DNA of 64,000 nt from contig NC_135357.1 in NCBI RefSeq assembly GCF_051622035.1, positions 14,507,001 through 14,571,000 on the forward strand. Direction: 5' to 3'. Positions 42,757 through 64,000 of the stretch are shown here, in pieces. Source of the DNA: Arctopsyche grandis (lineage: Eukaryota > Arthropoda > Insecta > Trichoptera > Hydropsychidae). The notes under the pieces are model-generated. The model did not search any database. It saw only the letters and a program-made list of their open reading frames with translations, and was not told where the DNA came from. The position numbers and the translations under genes are program-made. Numbering within the stretch: the first letter of the stretch is position 1; each line of letters starts with the position of its first letter.

Positions 42757-43356
42757 GTAGTATATCGTGACGACTTATAAGAAACAATAACAAGGTTTTT
42801 TTCGCTCGTAATTATAATATTTCTCTGGTTGTAATGCGTATCGTCGTAATTCAAAACATTGTTGTAATTCAAAACATCAACGATGATCTAATTTTAGCTC
42901 AATCTCGCTCGTTAGCTTAATTTTGATATTTAATTTCAATTTTTATTTCGATATTTTGTACGCTACTGATTTTAAAAGTTGGCCCAAAATCGTCGTTGGT
43001 TTGGTGCGTACGGACCATCACACCATACTTATGTATGCTACCAACTGAGGAGTACCCGTACCGAATATTGTCGTCGACATTTTGCCTGCCACCCACTCTT
43101 GTGGTCCGTACGCACCAAACCAACGACGGCCAATGGGCCAACTTTTTAAACCAGTAGGATACAAAATATCGTAATAAAAATTAAATTAAAATATCAAAAT
43201 TAAGCTAAAGAGCGAAATTGAGTTCAAATTAGATCATCGTTGATGTTTTGAATTACGACGATACGCATTTACAACCAGAGAGATATTACAATTTCTCTGC
43301 TTACGAGCGAAAAATAATCTTGTTATTATTTCTTAAAAGTCGTGCTATGTATTCTT
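42757..43356. mobile_element. 600-bp palindromic MITE upstream of TMX1
   Basis: The left arm, reading inward, has GACTTATAAGAAACAATAAC, GCGTATCGTCGTAATTC, CAACGATGATCTAATTTTAG, CGCTCGTTAGCTTAATTTTG and GGTTTGGTGCGTACGGACCA. The right arm carries their reverse complements in reverse order from 43088 to 43356. The loop is about 43015-43085. No coding frame. Single-arm relatives flank it at 41890-42130 and 43372-43505. Confidence 0.72.
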
Positions 43357-43371
43357 CCGTCGATGATTGAA

Positions 43372-43505
43372 TGCTGCGTACGGACCAAACCAACGAAGAT
43401 TTTGGGCGAACTTTTAAAACCAGTAGCGTACAAAATATCGAAATAAAAATTGAAATTAAATATCAAAATTAAGCTAAAGAGCGAGATTGAGCTAAAATTG
43501 AGATA
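43372..43505. mobile_element. Second single-arm fragment of the GCGTACGGACCA family
   Basis: GCTGCGTACGGACCAAACCAACG, CCAGTAGCGTACAAAATATCG and AAGCTAAAGAGCGAGATTGAG follow the right arm of the neighbouring palindrome. It then joins AACTATCATATTAACGAGAACTCGAGTG, which belongs to the GGTTCGGTGATTA family (compare 24478). Confidence 0.55.
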
Positions 43506-45981
43506 TCATAGGAACTATCATATTAACGAGAACTCGAGTGCTAGATATTACGTATTGACGATTTTCAATGATTGTTGTATGCGCGATCGCAATGCACAAA
43601 TAATCTGTTTACTCTTGAGAATAAGTACACACATGGGATATTTTTTACTTTATTTTGGAAGTAGTCTAGCAAGTGACCTTTTTTGACAGGGGGGGTTCGC
43701 AAAACTCCCCACAATTAGGGTTGCTATAAGTTTCGGACATCGATACGGGATACTTATGTTTTAATAACTCAAACATGTAAAAAGTATAGAAATCTTTCTC
43801 ATATTCAGATACACAGCACGAGTCTGGCATATTCGATTTCTTTGATATTTCAGTAACTTATTCTGAAATATTTCTATCTAAATAATCTTTCAGGTATACA
43901 TACGTATGTATATACATATAGATACATACTGACTGAACAGAATCTCAGTGCTCCCAGTATCAGTGATTTTTCCTCGTAAAACAATTTTCCATTTCTTCCC
44001 ATTTTTGCCCGAACGGGAAAAATGGAAATTTTTGCGATATTCAAGGAAACGGCGAAAATACCAAAATATGCATTTAAATTTCATTATAGCTTGAATATTA
44101 AATATATATCGAACAGGGCAATTAATGTAGTTTAATTCGATTAATTTAATCAATATTTTTGTTTCTATTTATTTTGTTTGGAAGGAGTACAAAAAAAAAC
44201 TTTCTTATAATATAAATAATTTTAATTTTACGAAAGTGATATTCGACTATAATAAAATATAAAAATCAGATCGATATGTTCAATATTGAAAAGAAAATTA
44301 CAATAAGTGTCAACCATATTGTCAATTTTATACACTTTTCATGTATAAATGCGGATGAATATATAATAAAATGAACATTTCAATGAAATTAAGTAAAAAA
44401 ATTAAATGATAAATCTTAATTGCCTAAATATTTTCTACTATTTACACACAAATTGCGATTGAAGTTCAATTTTTTGCATGAAATAGCAAAAAAGAAATGA
44501 AATGCAAATATTTATTTTCATTTTATACTTTTAACGTCTATGTAAAATATATTTCTATGTACAGAATCGTGAAAAACTATCGACATTAATTAAATTTAAA
44601 CAAACGATAATATTATAGTACATAATAGGCCTTTACTAAGAATGAAATCAATTGAAAATTCCCTTCTGCACCTTTCGTTTAAATTATTATATTTTTACTC
44701 CTGTACCATATTAAATTATTGACTAGAATTTTATGAATACTAAATAAATATAATATAATATAATATTAGTACACCTTAAAATGTTGAATTAAAGGCTTCA
44801 AAAATAACAGAAAAAAATTAAATTACACAATTTGTCGAACGTATAGAGAAAAAATGAAAATAGAAATCCATTAGTTTATGTAATAAATATCTATTAAATA
44901 GGCCGTCTTCAGAATTTTCGATTTGCGTGTTAATTCATGTTATAATTTTTTTTAAGTATTGCACATTTTGTAACTACATAGGTATAATATATAGTTATAT
45001 AAAGAATAAATTATATCGAATACTTTTTATGACCAGGTACTCATTTTAAAACTGTTCGCAAAAATAAATAGACAAACAATTATTCAATAGATAAATGTAA
45101 GTAGGTAAATTATGCTGATTTCATTACACTTTTCTAAAATAATCGAAAATTAATTTTTATTAAACATTTAAGTATGTATGTTTGGCACGGAAATACATTT
45201 TTTAAATCAAACACATTTATAAGTTAAGCTCTCTTAATTCTAAACAAAACGAAACTTGTTATTTATGTATAATAAATCTTATATTTTTGTACATTATTAG
45301 TCGGTCACATTACGTGTAATTGTGATTGATAATTTCGCTTTTTTTCGAAAAACTCCTTTGTTAACAATAAAAAATACTAAAAGACTAAATCAAATAACTT
45401 ATTTTGGTTAAATATAATATAATTATTGTGATAAAACATGATATTTATATGTGAAATTTAAAGATGCAGTAAATACCAAATTAAAAAGAAAATCACATTA
45501 TTTTTTATTCTAATTACCAGAATTTCAAAGAACAAAAAACAACATAAACTGTACCAAGCCATTGCGATTTTTAGCAACCAATTTATTGTATTTTAGAAAT
45601 ATACTGTCTTTTTGAAAAAAAAATTAACTTTATTAGCAAACATTTTATTCCATAATCGTTGCTTAAGAATACTCATCATCGACCTTAGTGCCTTCAAATA
45701 ATATCACAATAACTTTACACAAAACTTTTACATATAAATATAGATACATGTTTATTTTTTTGATATGATATTATTTTTTAAATTTCAATATTTTCAAATT
45801 GTTTTACTCATTTGATATGTGTGCTCAACAACACAATATTTTCATTTCCAAAAAAAAATCTTTTGTGTATCTAATATTGAATTCAATTGATTTTATGATA
45901 CATTCATATGACTATTTATATACATGACACACTTGCGTAAAAATTCATTATACTAAATTACATTTAATTAATATTTAAATA
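43506..45981. other. AT-rich intergenic region; orthodenticle 3' flank
   Basis: No gene recognised. AT-rich with short microsatellites. The right end holds the 3' untranslated region of orthodenticle. Confidence 0.45.
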
Positions 45982-58156
<12,175 letters not shown>

Positions 58157-59813
58157 AGACGAGATCTGAAAATAATAAAAAAAAAAATTGTGTGTATTAT
58201 TATATGTATATGTATACATACATATGTACATATGTACATACATATATAAAAAATCAGAACGAATAAGATGTCAGAAATATTAATTATCCTCATACAATAT
58301 GATTAAAAAAATGCGCAAATTTTTTTCGGAAGTCCAAATGTTTCTGAATATAGGATATTACAATGTCAAAAACAATACAACTTAAATTTATTTCAATCAT
58401 TATGAAGAAGAAGTTTTAAAAAAGAAAATATAATTTTTTGATAAATTGCAATTTCTAAAATTTCTTTGCCTATTCATGTCTATTTGTGTCCGCGAAATGC
58501 CCGACCCATTTTTGCTAATAATTTGACTGGCTATGATCCTAATTAATCAATCTTTTGAATCAATTTGAAGATCTACATATGTATTGTTTATCAATTCCAT
58601 TATTTATTGATGATCATCTTTTAAAAATTATACATCTCCTAACTACTCATTCCTTGCGGTGTGTTGAAAATGTGTGCCACATTCATGTTTAATATATTTT
58701 TATTTTGTTTTTATAATATTTTATATTTTTTTTACACAATTTCTTGCCGTCCCCCCCAGATCTGGGGCTGGGTACAAAGAAATTAACGCACCTACATACA
58801 TATGTATGTATTTAGAAAAAAAAAGATAAAGGGTATAGATCGATGAAGATTCCGATTATTCTGGAACAGAAAAATCGAAAGACAATTATTGTCGAGGAAT
58901 TGCATATGTTGATTGGATTGACAAAGTATTAATATGTCAAATAGATTCATTTGTCAGATAGTCATTTGTATTTATTAATACTTAGTGCGAGTGTACATAG
59001 ATTATTGGAGGTTATCGACTATGAAAATTAACGTATCGTATTTTACGGAAACTGCAGCTGAATGTTGTACTTCGTAGAAAACATTCTCAAATCGATATGT
59101 CGATTTTAGATGCCATATCGGTGACGAGTATCTGATGACACGAAGAATGCTCTTGTATGGATTCCGATTTCACGTCGAGAATCCGAGTAAAAATGTCTTT
59201 GAATTCCATCACACTCAAATTTGGCAATATCTCAAAGAATTATCCGATGATTTTAAATATCTACTTACCCACGAATATGAATACAATCAAGTAAGAACGA
59301 AACTTAAATGTACGCGTAACATCAAAATATAATAGTTCCCTTTGTTGTCGGTCAAATGGTACTATTTATCAGTCACAGGGTTTAACCACGGCAAAACTGT
59401 ATCCGATTGATATTTACGTTGTCTCAATATTTTCGGTACGAGACGTCTGTGGCTGTGGATTAAGATGATCCCCCAAGATAACGGGACCACGTCTTTTTGT
59501 CTATTCGGTCCGTCCGACAAGAAAGAAATAGGTTTTGGAAGAAAACTCGTACATACGTCCGATATCGTGGCGTCAAATCTGACAGTTATTCGACACCGAC
59601 GACCTATTTTTCGACGAGACACTTTCGCCATCTGATATGCAAGGGTGAACATAGGTATAAAAAAAAGCTACTAAATACCAAGTTGCGTATGCGTCGAATT
59701 CTTCGATGACATTTTGGTAGAGTGGTGCTATCGATTTCTTAAAACATCAGTGCTTCCAAAAACTATGGAAATATCATAAAGGTTCAATTGTAGTAATTAG
59801 TTAATTTACTCAC

Positions 59814-60010
59814 TTCGTTTCTCCTGTTGTCCGTGAACGGCTTCACGAAGCTGCCCCCGCGGCCGCCATCTTCCTGTCAAATGTCGGCGGCCATTTTGTC
59901 TACTCGCGCCGCCCACAGTATGGCCGAAATGTTTTTGCCGCCGAAATTCAAACTGTAGATTTTCTTTTACGCGGTACATCGCCTGCCCTGCCTCAGTCGA
60001 TCACTATCAC
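59814..60010 (-). promoter_or_regulatory. Probable first exon and promoter of orthodenticle
   Basis: GC- and CpG-rich. On the minus strand a good donor (GAAACGAA then GTGAGT) lies at 59814/59813, oriented to splice to the 58165 exon. Two YY1/Pho-type sites, GGCCGCCATCTT (about 59861) and GGCGGCCATTTTG (about 59886), and a third, weaker CTTCCATTTTGG (about 60022) lie together. The transcription start itself is not visible. Confidence 0.45.
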
Positions 60011-60235
60011 AATTGCAAACTTCCATTTTGGCAAATTTGTATTTCTATATTAACAACGATCTGTCGAAAATAGATACAACACGGTAAATTAAACACAAAA
60101 TGCGATTGAAAAAAATGAAAGACAATTTAAAATTATTTTTGTTCAAATTTAAATTTGTCTTAGTATATACATATGTGTGTACATCTGTTTACAAATCAGA
60201 AAAACGTGTGGTATGAGATGGATGAGAGTTGCCCA

Positions 60236-60320
60236 AAACAGAGACGAATGGAAGCATGTTGGAAAGGCCTTCCATCCAGCAATGGATAGCGAATGGCTGT
60301 GAATGATGATGATGAAAGTA
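60236..60320 (+). mobile_element. RTE-like LINE 3' end fragment
   Basis: Reads VAQNRDEWKHVGKAFHP, the C-terminal tail of RTE-type reverse transcriptases, then GGATAGCGAATGGCTGTGAA and a (GAT)n tail. Sister of the fragment at 279-350. Confidence 0.6.
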
Positions 60321-60329
60321 AAGAAAATC

Positions 60330-61600
60330 TTCTTATTTGAACATTTTTACTTCTTGCATACCCACATATATATGTATGTATGTATATGTATTAAGCATTG
60401 TAAAAATCGTTTTTCATTAAATAATTTCAAACAACGTATAAGAAAGAAAGAAATCCATTTCAAATCATTTACGTAGGTTCTACGTTGTAGGACGTAGATG
60501 TTATCTTTACAGCAAAAGTAATAAGTATGTTCTTATATTATACATACATATACATAGTGTGTATATACCTATATATACCTACGTACAAATCCTCATTATT
60601 TTCATTTTATAAATTTTGCTCGATTGTATTTACATATATCTATATATACATGTACATATATGTATATGTAATTAAGTGCTTCTATTGGTTTTTGGTAAAC
60701 CTACATTTATTTTACGACATTTACAAGTTCATATATATTGATACATTCATAAATATAGATTGAAACATTAAACATCATATCTATATGTCCATATAGATAC
60801 ATATATAATTAATTTATAATGAGACTTCAAATACTTGGTTTAATATTATCATTAGTGTAAGCATGTAAACAATGTTTATAATTACACACACGATCTAAAG
60901 TTGAATTAAAATAAACATCATTCGAAAATAAAATTGTATTTTTATCGATAGTTTGAGAGTTCTTGATCTATTTTTAATAGTTTCATAAGCGTGAATTTCC
61001 ATTTATTTAATTAAATGAGGAATACGCTTAAATTTTTACGCTAATTGAGCGCTTCTAACAATGTGATGAGCGCGTCAGATTTTATCTAAACAAAGTCCGG
61101 CGTTCAAACGTAAAGGGGAGAGCTTTGAATAAAACCCCCATTAGACGACGGTTAGATTCACGTCCGATATATTAAAATACCCACATAAAACATTCATTTT
61201 TATGAACCGAATATAAATAAATAAAACGTCGAAAATGGCGCACCGAATCACGCGATCGCCAAATCGGTCATAATATTTCATTAGATTTGTTTCAGTAAAT
61301 CTTGACGGATCGGATTTTAAAAATATCGTAAAAATATGTGTGTGTGTGTATAAGAAAATATTTATTCTGGTTCTGAATGTGCCAAGTGACGAAGAGGACG
61401 AAGAAGGTGTTTATCAACAAGGTTTTAGGGGCACCTTTCAAAATTTAAGCTACCTGCATACTATTTTTTCCTTTGTGGAAAATTTTTTTGTGCGTACGCA
61501 TAGTAGCTGTAGCGATCGTGATTTGATACTTTTGTGTTGAATCGCGAAACGTGACCGTCTCGACCGACTTTTTTATTGCGTTTTGTTTTAATCCTTAAAT
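60330..61600. other. AT-rich, microsatellite-rich stretch upstream of orthodenticle
   Basis: Runs of TATATG/TACATA at 60370-60390, 60540-60600 and 60640-60670. No gene recognised. A short open frame at 61340-61540 has an acidic DEEDEEG patch but no supporting structure. Confidence 0.4.
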
Positions 61601-63806
61601 TAATCATATTGAATGCGCCTTTGAACGTGTTGACTAAGCAGGTGACTTTTTTTTTGCAAATCAATAAATAATCATTCGTTTAAAGCTCGCTTAAAAAACA
61701 TAAAAGCAAATGATAGTCGTAGGTGAATAAATAATTATAATAGATAAATAATAATACAAACATGATATTAACAACGTAAAATTGAATTAAGCACAATCGA
61801 AAGTTAATACGACAAGGCTTGGAACGAAATGACTTAATTTATAAAATAAATCAATTGTTATATCTATACATACATATTACCTACTCAATGATGAATAAAT
61901 CCCAATTTCTCAAAAACTTAACTACGCCTATGAAAGCGATTTCCTAATCAAATAGGTATCTACATACATAGTATTTTTACAAAGAACATGGTAACGAAAA
62001 GGAAATCAGATATATGTAGACATAGGAATCAATACACGATTTTTTCAATTTTAAATATTTATCAAAGTGATATTAATCTGCTCTAATCATTTTTACTGCT
62101 ATCATTATATACCAATGTATGTATTATAAATATTCTATTATAATAAATAGATACGCAGAAAGACGCATTTATCCCACGCATCACTCAAGTGGAGTATGAC
62201 TTTAAGTGTTATATGTTGGAAACGTTGTAAATTGATTTTAGGTTTGAGATGTATGTAAATAGTTACATATCTAAAAAATGAAGTATTTAAAATTGTGTTT
62301 ACTTAAAAGCAAAGATAGGCGTTCCTTGAATGCTTTTCATATAACAATAGACCGCTCCATTACTGTTCAAAGCAAGAAAGCAAAAAATAATGGTTTTTCT
62401 AATAAATTGACAATAATGAACCAATTTTTGTGCGAAAAGCATCCATCGACCGCCTAAGACTGCTTATGAGTAAAGATAAGGGTTCGATGGATGCTTTTCA
62501 AATAACAATAGACCACTCCATTAGCGTTCAATGCAAGAGAGCAAAAAATAATGGTTTTTCTAAGAAATTGACAATAGTGAACCAGTTTTTGTGCCAAAAG
62601 TATCCATCAACCGCCTAGGACTGCTTATAAGTAGTCACCGGAGCCTGAGGGGGCCGTGTATTGTTCAAAGGTTGTAAATGCATTGTTAAAGGTTTGCCGA
62701 ACAATGGATAGCACTGTGACTATCCTACCTCTACTTATAAGTAGTCTTCGGCGGTGGAGCGTGCTTTTCCCAGAAAAGAGGGTGTTTTGGGGCTATTTTC
62801 CAGGAAGCAGGGCAAACTACAAAGCTAGACAGCAAAAAAAAAATCTCGAGTTCGAATTTTCGCATGATCACAAAACTTCATCTATTTTTACTACGTACAT
62901 AGATAAAGTAACAATGGTGCGCAGGGTCGCGCCAGCCTATGCTTATACATGAGTAAGCTTCAGCGCTCAGCTTGCTAAATGGGTTCAATATTATCACTGA
63001 GACTGATTTTCGCACAAAAATTGGTTCACCATTGTCAATTTATTAGAAAAACTATGCTTTTTTGCTCTCTCGCTTTGAACCCAAATGAAGCGGTCTATTG
63101 TTATTTAAAAAGCATCCATCGAATGCCTATATTTACTTAAAAGTAAGCACAATTTTAAACACTTCATTTTTTAGGTATCTACTTGCGTCTCAAACCTAAA
63201 ATCAATTTACAACGATTCCAACATACAACACTTAAAGTCATACTCCACTTGAGTGATGCGTGGGATAAATGCATCTATCTGCGTATCTATTTATTATAAT
63301 AGAATATCTATAATACATACATTGGTATATAATGATAGCAGTAAAAATGATTAGAGCAGATTAATATCACTTTGATAAATATTTAAAATTGAAAAAATCG
63401 TGTATTGATTCCTATGTCTACATATATCTGATTTCCTTTTCGTTACCATGTTCTTTGTAAAAATACTATGTAGATACCTATTTGATTAGGAAATCGCTTT
63501 CATAGGCGTAGTTAAGTTTTTGAGAAATTGGGATTTATTCATCATTGAGTAGGTAATATGTATGTATAGATATAACAATTGATTTATTTTATAAATTAAG
63601 TCATTTCGTTCCAAGCCTTGTCGTATTAACTTTCGATTGTGCTTAATTCAATTTTACGTTGTTAATATCATGTTTGTATTATATTTATTTATTCACCTAC
63701 GACTATCATTTGCTTTTATGTTTTTTAAGCTAGCTTTAAACGAATGATTATTTATTGATTTGCAAAAAAAAAGTCAACACGTTCAAAGGCACATTCAATA
63801 TGATTA
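61601..63806. repeat. 2.2-kb inverted repeat (palindrome) with about 0.55-kb spacer
   Basis: The left arm is about 61601-62440 and the right arm about 62998-63806. Matched blocks run the whole length: TAATCATATTGAATG outermost, AAAAGCAAATGATAGTCGTAG, GACAAGGCTTGGAACGAAAT, TAACTACGCCTATGAAAGCG, ATCCCACGCATCACTCAAGTG and GAACCAATTTTTGTGCG at the inner edge. Arms are highly alike but not perfect. No coding frame. It may be a large foldback transposon or an inverted segmental duplication. Confidence 0.85.
62322..62635. repeat. Tandem pair of about 150-bp units at the inner edge of the palindrome
   Basis: GCTTTTCATATAACAATAGACC..TCCATTA..AAAAAATAATGGTTTTTCTAA..GAACCAATTTTTGTGC..GCATCCATCGACCGCCTA occurs at about 62331-62457 and, slightly changed, at 62493-62618. 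The reverse complement appears once in the right arm (63005-63125). So the left side has one unit more than the right. Confidence 0.75.
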
Positions 63807-64000
63807 CTTTGTCAATTTCATAAACGTAGTTAAGTTTTTGAGAAATTAGGATTTATTTAGTCAAATATTTAGACAAGTAAACATACACAAAACATCACTA
63901 TATTGAACAAAACTCAACTTAAAAGCACAACCACAAATCTTTTACACATTATATACAAATTTATCAAGATGTTAAAAATGTACTATACAGATAATATTTA
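63807..64000. other. AT-rich right edge of the window
   Basis: Begins with a partial copy (GTAGTTAAGTTTTTGAGAAATT) of a block also found in the right arm of the palindrome at about 63507. Nothing else recognised. Confidence 0.4.

Noticed and set aside
59135-59709. Small frames (65-96 aa) on both strands in the orthodenticle 5' intron
   Set aside because: Protein-like over short runs but with no recognisable family, no paired splice sites and no conserved start; left as unexplained intron sequence.

Overview
The window is nuclear DNA of an arthropod, almost certainly an insect. It is AT-rich and full of short TATG/TACA microsatellites. Its genes are split by short GT-AG introns and spread among many transposable elements. 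An OTX/orthodenticle homeobox gene, an insect-style C2H2 zinc-finger gene and TTAGG-like/GGTTAGG strings fit an insect; the order cannot be fixed from sequence alone.

Eight host genes are supported, in this order: ATRIP (+, 507-4243), YIPF1/2 Golgi protein (-, 4633-5840, convergent with ATRIP), a 17-finger C2H2 zinc-finger gene (-, 8825-11548), ARL13B ciliary GTPase (+, 14327-16210), a TMC5/7-like channel-family gene (-, 18195-21588), an unrecognised secreted protein (+, 30249-31615), TMX1 ER thioredoxin (-, 34947-41725) and orthodenticle/OTX (-, 45982 to 58156, with a probable non-coding first exon near 59.8-60.0 kb). Exon joins were worked out from splice sites with conserved phase and family alignment from memory. 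The genes do not form an obvious pathway; they are ordinary housekeeping, ciliary, membrane and developmental loci.

Between and inside them lies a dense transposon landscape: a 9-bp-TSD hairpin MITE in an ATRIP intron; an RTE-like LINE remnant interrupted by both a foldback MITE and a TTAA-flanked piggyBac-like MITE (6.3-7.6 kb); a family of foldback elements sharing GGTTCGGTG/GGTAAACGG ends (6.4, 24.4, 25.2, 29.0, 50.4 kb); a tRNA-derived SINE family (25.0, 26.1, 38.1 kb); a 2.6-kb non-autonomous LTR retrotransposon with near-identical LTRs and a tandemly triplicated primer-binding region (26.2-28.9 kb); a CR1/Jockey-like LINE in a TMX1 intron; an internally deleted PIF/Harbinger element in another TMX1 intron; a cluster of inverted repeats just upstream of TMX1 (41.9-43.5 kb); and a 2.2-kb palindrome upstream of orthodenticle (61.6-63.8 kb).

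The most unusual items are the zinc-finger gene whose C-terminus looks like a tandem expansion of half a zinc finger, the LTR element with repeated primer-binding units and 69-bp promoter repeats, the large palindrome near orthodenticle, a possible extra N-terminal exon of orthodenticle, and a secreted protein with a 5-nt coding first exon that I could not place in any family. No RNA gene or CRISPR array was seen.
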